Positions 1 to 7,677 of a DNA stretch of 38,565 nt are shown here, piece after piece. How positions within the stretch are numbered: the first letter of the stretch is position 1; every line of letters begins with the position of its first letter. The stretch comes from Anaerolineae bacterium (GTDB lineage: Bacteria; Chloroflexota; Anaerolineae; Promineifilales; Promineifilaceae): positions 1-38,565 of the forward strand of contig JAHBVI010000061.1 of the NCBI GenBank assembly GCA_019637635.1. The letters run 5' to 3'. Both the position numbers and the translations under genes were made by a program. The notes under the pieces are model-generated. The model worked only from the letters and a program-made list of their open reading frames with translations. It was not told the DNA's origin and ran no database searches.

Positions 1-63
1 GTAAGCCGTGAAACGTGAAACGTGAAACGTGATCGGATAACGGATGACGGATAACGGATTACG
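1..63. repeat. Heptamer tandem array, locus 1
   Basis: Degenerate 7-bp units run from the window edge: three GTGAAAC units, then GGATAAC, GGATGAC, GGATAAC and GGATTAC. No complementary arm is visible, and the array may continue to the left of the window. It belongs to the same period-7 class seen at about eleven other loci here. Confidence 0.75.
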
Positions 64-88
64 ACAGAAGAACCTCCTCCTTTTCTCC

Positions 89-122
89 AAAGGCGCACCG
101 TTGAGGGCGGTGCGCCTTTTTT
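89..122. terminator. Intrinsic terminator hairpin
   Basis: A 12-bp perfect stem (89-100 with 108-119), a 7-nt loop and a T-run to 122 form a rho-independent terminator read on the plus strand, for a gene left of the window. It also lies 18 bp beyond the stop of the minus-strand gene ending at 140, so it may serve both directions. The minus-strand side lacks a clean T-run. Confidence 0.75.
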
Positions 123-139
123 CGTTTTTCCGCATCCGG

Positions 140-877
140 TTAAGGACGAAGGATAACGGGGAGGAAAATGTTCTGTTCTGCTTCCAGCACATACTCCTGG
201 CTGGTTGACGTGTTGCCACTGAGATCGGTGCTGACAATGCGATAGTAATAGAGATCGCCAGTCAAGCCGGGGATAACGGCCGTGTGCTGCCGGTTGAAAA
301 GCGAACTGCTCACCTGGTTGGGATAGCTGCCGGAACTAACGCCATATTGCAGGACGTAGGTGGTGAATTCATTGGTTGTCCAGGTGATGCGGGCGGTGCT
401 GCCGGTGAAGTTGGCCTGTGGCGTGGTGATAATGTTGGGTGGTGTGCTGTCGCCGATGATCGCCAACGGGTAGTTGAGTGTAAACCGCCGGTTATCATCG
501 GGGTATTGCAGCACAAAGCGGTCGGCGATGGCGTTCAACTCGGTTTGCAGCGCGGGTGGCACAACTGTCAATGGCAGGTGGCGCACCCTGTCCCCATACG
601 TCAGGCGAATGCGGTCGGCCACGGCATTGAGAAGGGTACTCAATGCCGGGGGCACGGCCGCCAGCGAGAGATGGCGAACGGTATCACCGTAGGTCAGCGT
701 CATGCGGTCAGCGACGGCATTCAAAAGGCCCATCAGTGTTGGCGAATCGGTCAAGGCATTGGTTTCATACAAATCCGCATGTTCGACAATGATCACAGTG
801 GGATCGGCCGAAAGGGACAGAACCGAGTAAACCAGCAGCAGAACAATGCAGCCTAAAAGAGCAAAGTAACGCTTCAT
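140..877 (-). CDS. Secreted protein with three NADR repeats and a fibronectin-III-like domain
   Basis: The 245-residue product has a Sec signal (KR then a hydrophobic stretch, residues 5-23). Three tandem repeats of about 31 residues follow (roughly 51-140), each built around LLNAVADR or LNAIADR, a T-Y-G-D-like turn and VPPAL. A fibronectin-III-like beta domain spans about 148-232, with the typical W-x-T and YYYRI strands. It ends in FLPVILRP, a hydrophobic tail I associate with secreted proteins of this phylum; I do not know a sorting enzyme for it. It lies 3 bp behind the upstream gene (881-1708), so the two are probably one operon. Function is unknown; a surface or adhesive role is inferred from the domains. 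Confidence 0.75.
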   Translation of the reverse strand: MKRYFALLGCIVLLLVYSVLSLSADPTVIIVEHADLYETNALTDSPTLMGLLNAVADRMTLTYGDTVRHLSLAAVPPALSTLLNAVADRIRLTYGDRVRHLPLTVVPPALQTELNAIADRFVLQYPDDNRRFTLNYPLAIIGDSTPPNIITTPQANFTGSTARITWTTNEFTTYVLQYGVSSGSYPNQVSSSLFNRQHTAVIPGLTGDLYYYRIVSTDLSGNTSTSQEYVLEAEQNIFLPVILRP

Positions 878-880
878 GGT

Positions 881-1708
881 TTACTCCGTGTAGACAAGGG
901 AAATACCACCAACATCATTAGCATCATTACCAATGACAATGGTATGTGTGGTTGCTGGTGGCATCTGTGAGGCTGACAACGTACCAAAAACATGATCACC
1001 ACCACCAGAGTATAAGGTTGTACCATTGAGTGAAATACTGCCTGCACTGCTACCCGGAAGATGAATTGACCAACTTCTTTCGGAGACGCCAAAGCTCGTG
1101 GGGATATTGACAGTAAAATAATCATTGCCCGCTCCTTGGCTACGTTCGGCAATGAGCATCATGTTGGTGGCGTTGGGGAAACGGAAGTCGTAATGGGTGA
1201 TGCCGGGAATGCCCACGCCGGCCGAACCGGCCACAATGGCCAGTACATTTTCCAGCTTGGTGGAAATAATGGTGTCGCCGGAAGCGGTATAGGCGTTCCA
1301 GTCAATAATCTTTGCCACCGGATCGCCATTCGAATAGTAAGCCAGGAACCAGCCATCCACATGCACATACACATGGGGTGCGTGATCTTCCGGGTAGCCG
1401 GCCAGCGCCACACTGCCCAGAATGTACTCGGATGTCTCCAGTTCAATAGTCTGGTACACCGGGCGCACAGAATCAATAGTGACAGGCGTGGTGGCTTCAA
1501 AGTAGGCCGACATACCGGCCTCATCTTCAATAATCTCGGTGGCGGCGTTGGCTGGCGCGGCGTTTGCCACTCCCACGAAAGAGGGAACGACCAGGGCATA
1601 GGTGGCGCCATTTGAGGCTTTGTTACCGCCACCAACAAACAAAAAAGCAAAAGCGATGATGGCCGCGATACCAAACGGCCACAACTTATAGATCTGAATG
1701 TGTTTCAT
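881..1708 (-). CDS. Secreted or membrane-anchored protein of unknown function
   Basis: The 275-residue product has an uncleaved or Sec-type N-terminal hydrophobic segment (about 11-26) after a short basic start. The rest is Gly/Ser/Thr/Ala-rich and predicted beta-rich, with no cysteines and no catalytic motif I recognise. The C-terminal half contains repeated Gly-Asn and Ser-Gly-Gly turns typical of extracellular beta-sandwich folds. The start is the ATG at 1708, preceded by a purine-rich GGAGAAAG. It is the first gene of a probable two-gene unit with 140-877. The 270 bp upstream holds no gene that I can see. I do not recognise the family. Confidence 0.7.
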   Translation of the reverse strand: MKHIQIYKLWPFGIAAIIAFAFLFVGGGNKASNGATYALVVPSFVGVANAAPANAATEIIEDEAGMSAYFEATTPVTIDSVRPVYQTIELETSEYILGSVALAGYPEDHAPHVYVHVDGWFLAYYSNGDPVAKIIDWNAYTASGDTIISTKLENVLAIVAGSAGVGIPGITHYDFRFPNATNMMLIAERSQGAGNDYFTVNIPTSFGVSERSWSIHLPGSSAGSISLNGTTLYSGGGDHVFGTLSASQMPPATTHTIVIGNDANDVGGISLVYTE

Positions 1709-1982
1709 GAAACTTTCTCCTTAATTTGAATGGGAAATAAACCGGCTAACTTCGACTGTGAAACAATGACAAAAGCGTTACAGACTCAATTCATAATCAT
1801 CTCTCCTGGAACTGGATAAATGACACGGCCCACAACTGCAATCTTTTAGACCGGCAACGTGAGTCGCCTCATCATCGTTACGAGTTACCGGTCAAAGGCA
1901 AACACCACCGGGGACGTAGGATTGAAAGGGGGTGGGTGGCTGGCATTGCCTGACCGCTAATGGGCACTATTGTAACACATTT

Positions 1983-2174
1983 TCAGCCGGCGTTGTTATC
2001 GGTGACTACATCTGACAACAACTCGCCGACTATCTGGCGAATACCTTGTAGCGCTTCTTCTGGCGTATCGGCCAGCCAGCTTAAACTGGGAAACTACGCG
2101 CACAACCCCACATATTCGCTATCTTCTTCTGACCAGGTTACGCGGTAAGTAAATTTATTTCGTTCAAGAACCAT
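1983..2174 (-). pseudogene. HicB-like antitoxin N-terminal domain, interrupted by an amber stop
   Basis: Read from the ATG at 2174-2172, which has GGAGG 4 bp upstream, the translation starts MVLERNKFTYRVTWSEEDSE and continues YVGLCA, stop, FPSLSWLADTPEEALQGI. This is the HicB RNase-H-like N-terminal domain, with its W-S-E-E-D, Y-V-G-L-C, F-P-S-L-S and A-x-T-x-E-E-A landmarks. Codon 27 (2096-2094) is TAG where the family has Glu (GAG), a one-base nonsense change. The frame ends after 63 codons without the C-terminal DNA-binding part. No HicA toxin is visible nearby. It is called a decayed solitary antitoxin, although the intact Shine-Dalgarno and reading frame suggest the lesion is recent. Confidence 0.8.
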
Positions 2175-2234
2175 ATGGAACCTCCAATGACTGCCATGCA
2201 GCAATTCTCAATTTAGCGGGTTTGCCGCCAACGC

Positions 2235-2348
2235 CGCCGATTGCAAATCGGCGTCTGCTATGATAAACGCGCTAAAGCGCGTTCAGAAATGCCTCCTTTA
2301 ACGTGCTTCAGCACGTTTCTTGTCTCAGCCTATGAATTCATTCATAGG
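2235..2348. repeat. Cluster of four short perfect hairpins
   Basis: Four palindromes follow one another: 2235-2253 (8-bp stem, CGCCGATT), 2266-2283 (AACGCGCT), 2300-2317 (AACGTGCT) and 2329-2348 (CCTATGAA). Each has a 2-4 nt loop. None has a T-run, so they are more likely palindromic repeat elements than terminators. They lie just upstream of the HicB remnant. The stretch 2349-2628 beyond them has no gene that I can support. Confidence 0.7.
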
Positions 2349-2628
2349 TGATGACGGCCAAAATGAGAATTGCTGACTACCATGATTATATCTTGAACAC
2401 GCTGAGCAAAGCCCCACAATTTTCAATTGAGGCGTATGGGACGCCCATGTCCCATGTAGGGCACGAGGGCGTGCCACACTCCTCTGGGGGATATATCTTA
2501 ACAATTTCCCAACAACTTCTTCAATTTGTCTGAAAACGAAGGGGGTATTGTTTGTGGGCAATGATGAAGCCATTGCGAGCCAACCTTTGCCAGGGCAATT
2601 CAGGCTACAAGAAACCTGCCTGGCACGT

Positions 2629-2710
2629 GTCATTCCGAGCGGAGTCTTCGGAGCGAGGAATCTTTCGTCTCGGCCCAGGTGAAAGATTCCTCGGAAGACC
2701 TCGGAATGAC
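2629..2710. repeat. Inverted repeat of the GTCATTCCGAG type
   Basis: GTCATTCCGAG at 2629-2639 pairs with CTCGGAATGAC ending at 2710. An inner GAGGAATCTTTC pairs with GAAAGATTCCTC, giving a long imperfect hairpin. A degenerate relative beginning GTCATTCCGA lies at about 36007. It ends just before the ribosome binding site of the adaptor gene at 2732. Confidence 0.7.
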
Positions 2711-2731
2711 AAATAACACTCAGGAGAGTTG

Positions 2732-4300
2732 ATGATGAAGAGAAAACGGTTTTGGATTATTAGCATGTTGGTGGTGGCTTTGGCAACGGCCGTTGGGTAT
2801 GTCTATTATGCCCGCGAAACGGCCGTTGCCGCTGCCGACAGTGCCGCGCCAGATGTGCAAACGGCCGTGGCCCGCCTGGGTGAAATTACCGTATCGGCTA
2901 CGGGGGCCGGTTCCGTTATTCCGGCAACGGAAGTGGAATTAGGTTTTACCACCAGCGGCCGTTTGTTGGAACTGCTGGTAGCGGTGGGGCAAAAAGTGCA
3001 GGCCGGCGATGTACTGGCACGGGTGGATGATACCGACGCCCAAAAAACACTGGTCAATGCCCAACTGCAACTGGCGCAGGCGGCCATGCAAAGCGACGCC
3101 AGCGCCACCCAGGTCGGCCTCAGTTACGATGACATCAGCGTGGCCCAGGCGCAAATGGCGTTAGAAGAAGCGCAGCAGGCATTGGCCGAACTGCAAAACT
3201 GGACGGCCGATCCCGATGAAATTGCCCTGTTGGAAACAAGACTGGCCGCCGCGCAGGCCGCGTACAACGCGGCGCGGGGCCAGGAAGCGGCCACCAGCAC
3301 CAATATCACCATCAAAAACATCAGCGTAGAGCAGGCGCAGCGTGACCTGGATGCGGCGCTGGCGGCGCAGGTAACAGCCTATGATCCTGGCCGGGAATGG
3401 GAACTAAATGATCCCCGCCGCGCCGACGCCCTGAAAAATGAACGAGAGCGCGCGGATGCCGCTGTGCTGCGGGCGCAAGAAAATTTGCAAATTGCCCAAC
3501 TGAATTACAACGCGGCCGTGAACAGCACCAACAGCAGCAGTTCCGTCAGCGCCGAGAGCAATCTGCTCAGTGCGCAGCAGGCGTTGGCCACCGCGCAGAC
3601 AGGGCCAACGGCGGCTGAAATCACGGCGGCGGAAACGGCCGTGCGTAAAGCCGAACTGGCGCTGCAACAGGCACAACTGAACCGGGAGGCGCATGGCCTG
3701 AGCCTGGCGCAGGCCCAGTTGAACCTGGAATCGGCGCAGGCGGCGGTGGATGGCACGGTGTTAAGGGCGCCACTGGATGGTACGGTCACGGCCGTGAATT
3801 ATCACGTGGGTGAACAGGTAGGTAGCGGCGTCTTCCTCACCCTGGCCGACCTTTCCCAGCCGATGCTGGAAATCTACCTGGACGAGACGGATATGAGCAG
3901 TGTGGGGATGGGATATGAAGTAGAAGTGGTCTTTGACGCCCTGCCAGATGAAACCTTTACCGGGCGGGTTGTGCAGGTAGACCCGGCGTTATACCAATCC
4001 GGCGGCGTCAGCGCGGTGCGGGCCGTGGTGCAACTGAACTACAACAAGCCGCAAACGCTGCCGGTGGGGCTGAATGCGACTGTAGAGGTGATTGGCGGTC
4101 GGGCGCAAAATGCGGTACTGGTGCCTGTGGAATCGCTGCGCGAAATTGCCGCCGGGAAATATGCCGTCTTTGTCATGGAAAATGGCGAGCCGACGCTGCG
4201 TATGGTCGAGGTAGGGCTGATGGACTTTTCTTTTGCCCAGATCATCTCTGGTGTGGCAGCCGGGGAGGAAGTGACGACGGGGATTGTGGAGACGCAGTGA
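2732..4300 (+). CDS. HlyD/MacA-family efflux adaptor (membrane fusion protein)
   Basis: This membrane-anchored adaptor would link an inner-membrane ABC pump to the outside. An N-terminal TM segment (about 9-26) is followed by a first lipoyl-like half with L-E-L-L-V-A-V-G-Q-K-V-Q-A-G-D-V-L. A long Ala/Gln/Glu-rich coiled-coil hairpin follows (about 95-345, clearly longer than in classic MacA). The second lipoyl half contains LRAPLDGTVTAVNYHVGEQV, then come beta-barrel and membrane-proximal domains. The ATG at 2732 has AGGAG 5 bp upstream; the ATG at 2735 is equally possible. The ATPase and permease genes follow, so it is the first gene of a MacAB-type unit. The substrate is unknown. Confidence 0.9.
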   Translation: MMKRKRFWIISMLVVALATAVGYVYYARETAVAAADSAAPDVQTAVARLGEITVSATGAGSVIPATEVELGFTTSGRLLELLVAVGQKVQAGDVLARVDDTDAQKTLVNAQLQLAQAAMQSDASATQVGLSYDDISVAQAQMALEEAQQALAELQNWTADPDEIALLETRLAAAQAAYNAARGQEAATSTNITIKNISVEQAQRDLDAALAAQVTAYDPGREWELNDPRRADALKNERERADAAVLRAQENLQIAQLNYNAAVNSTNSSSSVSAESNLLSAQQALATAQTGPTAAEITAAETAVRKAELALQQAQLNREAHGLSLAQAQLNLESAQAAVDGTVLRAPLDGTVTAVNYHVGEQVGSGVFLTLADLSQPMLEIYLDETDMSSVGMGYEVEVVFDALPDETFTGRVVQVDPALYQSGGVSAVRAVVQLNYNKPQTLPVGLNATVEVIGGRAQNAVLVPVESLREIAAGKYAVFVMENGEPTLRMVEVGLMDFSFAQIISGVAAGEEVTTGIVETQ

Positions 4301-4398
4301 GTGTCAGGTGTCAGGTGTCAGGTGTCAGGTGTCATGTGTCATGTGTCAGGTGTCAGGTGTACTTGACACTTGATACTTGATACTTGATACATGACACC
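4301..4398. repeat. Heptamer tandem array, locus 2 (two arms)
   Basis: Fourteen 7-bp units start at the base after the adaptor stop codon: GTGTCAG/GTGTCAT units in the left arm, then TGACACT, TGATACT and TGACACC units in the right arm. The arms are complementary, so the RNA would form a long imperfect hairpin between the adaptor and ATPase genes of one operon. Confidence 0.85.
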
Positions 4399-4409
4399 CT
4401 GAAAGGTGC

Positions 4410-5096
4410 ATGATGAACAAGAGCGCAATTATCGAGACACACAATCTGCACAAAGTGTATGGCATGGGGGAGATTCAGGTGCGGGCGTTGGCGGGGGTGG
4501 ATGTGCGCATTGAGGCGGGTGAGTTTGTGGCCGTGATGGGGCCGTCTGGCTCGGGCAAAAGTACGCTAATGAACATTCTGGGCTGCCTGGATCGGCCGAG
4601 TGAAGGGCAGTATTTGTTAGCCGGTGAAGATGTAAGCGGTATGGACAAGGTGCAGTTGGCGGCCATTCGCAACCGGCGTATTGGTTTTATTTTCCAATCG
4701 TTCAACCTGTTGCCACGCACGGACGCACTGCGCAATGTGATGCTGCCGCTGGTGTACAAACGGGAAAATGGCCTCTCGCCGAGGGAGCGGGAGGAGCGGG
4801 CGATGGCCGCGCTGGAAGCGGTGGGGCTGGCCGGCCGGGCGCACCATGAACCCAATGAACTGTCTGGTGGGCAGCGGCAGCGGGTGGCCATTGCCCGCGC
4901 CCTGGTGAATGACCCGGTGCTGATTATGGCCGACGAGCCAACGGGTAATCTGGATACGAAGACGGGTGATGAAATTATGGGGCTGCTGCATGAGCTTCAC
5001 GGCCGTGGCCGCACCATTCTCATGGTCACACACGAACAGTACATTGCCGACCAGACTCAGCGGACGATTACATTGGTGGATGGGAGAGTGGCGTGA
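4410..5096 (+). CDS. ABC transporter ATP-binding protein (MacB/LolD type)
   Basis: The 228-residue cytoplasmic ATPase would drive the adjacent FtsX-type permease. Walker A is GPSGSGKS (44-51), the Q-loop is in FQSFNLLPR, the signature is LSGGQRQR, and Walker B is LIMADEPTGNLD with the D-loop and a switch His in VTHEQ. The early G-x-G-E-I-x-V-x-A-L segment and the NLLPRTDALRNVMLPL stretch are typical of the MacB/LolD subfamily. The ATG at 4410 follows AAAGG; the ATG at 4413 is an alternative. It lies between the adaptor and permease genes. Confidence 0.92.
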   Translation: MMNKSAIIETHNLHKVYGMGEIQVRALAGVDVRIEAGEFVAVMGPSGSGKSTLMNILGCLDRPSEGQYLLAGEDVSGMDKVQLAAIRNRRIGFIFQSFNLLPRTDALRNVMLPLVYKRENGLSPREREERAMAALEAVGLAGRAHHEPNELSGGQRQRVAIARALVNDPVLIMADEPTGNLDTKTGDEIMGLLHELHGRGRTILMVTHEQYIADQTQRTITLVDGRVA

Positions 5097-5103
5097 GATG
5101 TTC

Positions 5104-5149
5104 GTAGTAGGCACTTCAGTGCCGTAAAAGGCGATAAATCGCCTACTAC
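5104..5149. repeat. Three-way-junction repeat, copy 1
   Basis: The outer stem GTAGTAGG/CCTACTAC encloses two perfect hairpins, GGCACT-TC-AGTGCC and GGCGAT-AA-ATCGCC. A second copy with the same architecture lies at 21213-21267. Both sit 19-24 bp before a start codon, here that of the permease at 5169. Confidence 0.85.
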
Positions 5150-5168
5150 AAACAGGTTGGAGTGAGAA

Positions 5169-6470
5169 ATGACAACGATACAAGAAGCAATAACCACGCC
5201 CATGCCGGTGGAGAGTTCTCCGGCGACGGCCGTGTCCGGCATTATCAGCCCGGTGGAAATTATGCGCATTGCCTGGGAAGGGGTGGTGCGCAACAAAATT
5301 CGTTCGCTGCTAACCATGCTGGGGGTGATCATCGGCGTGGCCGCCGTGATTATTATGATCGCCATCAGCGCGGGCACAGAGGCCACCATTGCCGAACGGA
5401 TTTCTGGCCTGGGGGCCAATCTGGTTTTTATTCAAGGTGGTTTTGGCCCCGGCCGGCCCGGCGGCGGTGGAAATACGCCGCAACTGGTGTTTGATGACAC
5501 GGCCGTGATCGGCAATGTGGTTGGCGTGGCCGGTACGGTCGTGGACCAGACCAGCCCGGTGACGGTGAAAGCGGGTAATGTGACGCTGGATGACGTGTTG
5601 TTAATGGGCACCACCGTAGATTTTCCGTCGGTGCGGCAGGTGGGAATAAGCGACGGCCGTTTCTTTAACCAGACAGAAGTGGACCGCAAAGCCAAAGTAG
5701 CCGTCCTGGGTTCCAGCCTGGCCGAGAATCTGTTTGGCGAGAGTAACCCCATCGGCCAATCGGTGACGGTGGGCACGACCAAACTGACGGTGATTGGCGT
5801 TGCCGCGCCCAAGGGTGTGGTTGGGAACACGGACTTCGACGCTCAGCTTTACACCCCCATCACCCTGGTTTTTGATAAATTTGTGCCCACTCAGTTCCGC
5901 CAGTTTGCCGGCGACCAGGTGCGCATCATTTATGCCCAGGTGGCCGAAGGGGCGGACATGGACAGAGTGATCCAGCAAATCAAGTTGAAGTTGGCAGCGG
6001 CGAAAGGGGTATCCGTAGATGATTTGCCTTTCACCATTCAGACTCAACAAGACATTATTGATACCCAAGGGGCGACAACGGCCGCCTTTCGCAATTTACT
6101 GGCCTGGGTGGCCGGGGTATCCCTGCTGGTAGGTGGTATTGGCATTATGAACATTATGCTGGTGAGCGTGACGGAACGCACCCGCGAGATCGGTATTCGC
6201 CAGTCAGTGGGGGCTACGCCTACTGATATTCGCCTGCAATTCCTGACGGAAGCGTTGATGCTCAGTCTGGTGGGTGGGTTGATCGGCGTGGCGGCGGGTG
6301 TGGCCGGCGCTTATCTGTTTGGGGCCACCAGCGACATGCGCACGGTGATTGTGCCCGATTCCATCCTTTTAGCCTTTGGGTCGGCGGCGGCGGTGGGCAT
6401 TTTCTTTGGCTTTTTCCCGGCAAATAAGGCGGCGCAGCTGGACCCGATCGAGGCGCTGCGGCACGAGTAG
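5169..6470 (+). CDS. MacB-like ABC permease (MacB periplasmic core and FtsX domains)
   Basis: The 433-residue product has the MacB topology. A first TM lies near residues 47-70 after the R-S-L-L-T-M-L-G-V-x-I-G-V motif. A large extracytoplasmic core follows (about 72-300), then the FtsX domain with three TMs, including LLVGGIGIMNIMLVSVTERT and R-E-I-G-I-R-x-S-V-G-A. The C-terminal P-x-x-x-A-A-x-L-D-P-I-E-A-L-R motif is present. Unlike E. coli MacB the ATPase is a separate gene, as in many Gram-positive and Chloroflexota operons. The ATG at 5169 follows GGAGTGAG. Likely exported substrates are peptides, antibiotics or lipoproteins; the sequence does not say which. Confidence 0.92.
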   Translation: MTTIQEAITTPMPVESSPATAVSGIISPVEIMRIAWEGVVRNKIRSLLTMLGVIIGVAAVIIMIAISAGTEATIAERISGLGANLVFIQGGFGPGRPGGGGNTPQLVFDDTAVIGNVVGVAGTVVDQTSPVTVKAGNVTLDDVLLMGTTVDFPSVRQVGISDGRFFNQTEVDRKAKVAVLGSSLAENLFGESNPIGQSVTVGTTKLTVIGVAAPKGVVGNTDFDAQLYTPITLVFDKFVPTQFRQFAGDQVRIIYAQVAEGADMDRVIQQIKLKLAAAKGVSVDDLPFTIQTQQDIIDTQGATTAAFRNLLAWVAGVSLLVGGIGIMNIMLVSVTERTREIGIRQSVGATPTDIRLQFLTEALMLSLVGGLIGVAAGVAGAYLFGATSDMRTVIVPDSILLAFGSAAAVGIFFGFFPANKAAQLDPIEALRHE

Positions 6471-6478
6471 TTGCTTTC

Positions 6479-6511
6479 AGACATCCGATTTTTTCAAAAA
6501 ATCGGATGTCT
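6479..6511. other. Perfect 16-bp inverted repeat after the permease gene
   Basis: The 16-bp arm AGACATCCGATTTTTT (6479-6494) is followed after one base by its exact complement (6496-6511), 8 bp past the permease stop. There is no trailing T-run, so it is a strong hairpin but not a canonical terminator. It may act as a processing or stability element between the permease and lipoprotein genes. Confidence 0.75.
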
Positions 6512-6549
6512 ACTCCGGGGAATCTTTGTATTTTTGTAGGAATAAAACG

Positions 6550-7560
6550 ATGAAAGAAACGATGCTTGTATTGATTTTGGTTTTGATGTTGTCGCTGGCG
6601 GCTTGTGGTGGGCAGGGTGCCGCTATGGAAAATGGTGGTGACACGGCCGTGAGCCAGACAGTCGCACAGGTGGAGAGTGGCACGGCCGTGACCACCCTGA
6701 CCGCCAATTATGATGATGCCCTCTCTGTGGTGGGGCAGTTAGCCATTGGCATAGTGCAGTTGGAGGAAACCGACCTGGCGGTGGACGAGACGCAGGCGGC
6801 GGCGCTGCTGCCGCTGTGGCAGGCGTATCAGGCGCTTGGTCAGAGTGATACGACGGCCGTGGCGGAATTGCAGGCAGTGGTCAACCAGATTGAACGGACG
6901 ATGACCCCCGCTCAAATCACGGCCATTGCCGAATTGAAGTTGACTAATGAAGGCGTCACCACCATGATGCAAAATGGCGAACTGGGTTTTAGCCCTGGCG
7001 GCCCCGGTGGTTTTGCACCGACGGATGAAAGCGGTATTACCGCGTCCGGTGGCGGCGGTGGTTTTGCTGGCGGTTTTCCAGGTGGTGGCCCCGGTGGCGG
7101 GGTTCCCGGTGGCGGGGTTCCCGGTGGCGAGCCAGGTGGTGGTGTGCCCGGTGGTGGGTTTCCTGGCGGCCCTGGTGGGGCAGAGTTGAGTGAAGATGAT
7201 CTGGCTACACGCCGGGCAGGGTTTGAACAAAATGGCGGCGGTGGTTTTCAGGAGCGCATGTTTAGCGGTGTGGTGGTGCGGCTGCTGGAAGATAAACTGG
7301 GCATCGTTTCGGAGATAGAGGTGCGGCAAAATGTAATGGCGGCGGCGTTGACGGCCGTTGCCGAAGCCGCTAATCTCACGGTGGACGAATTACAAGCCCA
7401 ACTCGCCGAAGGGCAGACGATGGCCGCTGTGGTAGAAGCGAATGGTGGCGACCTGGCCGCGCTGCAAACGAAACTGGTGGAGATATTTGGCGATTTGCCC
7501 GATGCGGCCGAATTAGACCTGGCGCAGTCGGTGAATGAGTGGTTAGGCGTGGAAGAATGA
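6550..7560 (+). CDS. Gly-rich lipoprotein in the efflux cluster, unknown function
   Basis: The 336-residue product starts at the ATG at 6550. An upstream open extension is in frame but crosses the inverted repeat and has no ribosome binding site. The N-terminus has a lipoprotein signal with lipobox L-A-A-C. An Ala-rich helical domain follows (about 35-135), then a low-complexity segment of GG, PGG and VPGG units (about 145-225). A C-terminal helical domain reads roughly N-L-T-V-D-E-L-Q-A-Q-L-A-E-G-Q-T, a pattern seen in small helical repeat domains of this phylum. It is probably anchored on the outer face of the cytoplasmic membrane. The position after MacAB suggests an accessory role, which is inference. 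Confidence 0.7.
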   Translation: MKETMLVLILVLMLSLAACGGQGAAMENGGDTAVSQTVAQVESGTAVTTLTANYDDALSVVGQLAIGIVQLEETDLAVDETQAAALLPLWQAYQALGQSDTTAVAELQAVVNQIERTMTPAQITAIAELKLTNEGVTTMMQNGELGFSPGGPGGFAPTDESGITASGGGGGFAGGFPGGGPGGGVPGGGVPGGEPGGGVPGGGFPGGPGGAELSEDDLATRRAGFEQNGGGGFQERMFSGVVVRLLEDKLGIVSEIEVRQNVMAAALTAVAEAANLTVDELQAQLAEGQTMAAVVEANGGDLAALQTKLVEIFGDLPDAAELDLAQSVNEWLGVEE

Positions 7561-7564
7561 GCTT

Positions 7565-7651
7565 GCTGAAAAACCACAGAGACACAGAGGCACAGAGGAT
7601 TTATACCAGAGAAAACTCTGTGTCTCAGTGCCTCTGTGGTAAGTTTTTCAG
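7565..7651. repeat. Inverted repeat of the ACCACAGAGACACAGAGG type
   Basis: ACCACAGAG...CAGAGG...ACAGAG at 7573-7597 is complementary to CTCTGTGTCTCAGTGCCTCT at 7615-7634 plus GTGGT to 7640. Flanking CTGAAAAA/TTTTTCAG extends the stem. Repeats with this core are, to my knowledge, widespread in intergenic DNA of uncultured bacteria. It starts 5 bp past the lipoprotein stop. Confidence 0.75.
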
Positions 7652-7677
7652 GAGGCTCATTACGAGGAGTAAACGTG

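Noticed and set aside
2325..2633. 102-codon reading frame on the minus strand
   Set aside because: It runs through the short palindromes and non-coding repeats, has no Shine-Dalgarno and matches nothing I recognise.
4301..4398. CRISPR-like array
   Set aside because: Units are 7 bp with no spacers, and the second half is the complement of the first. It is a tandem hairpin array, not a CRISPR.
6376..6549. N-terminal extension of the Gly-rich lipoprotein
   Set aside because: It overlaps the permease gene and the perfect inverted repeat; the lipobox signal starting at 6550 fixes the start.
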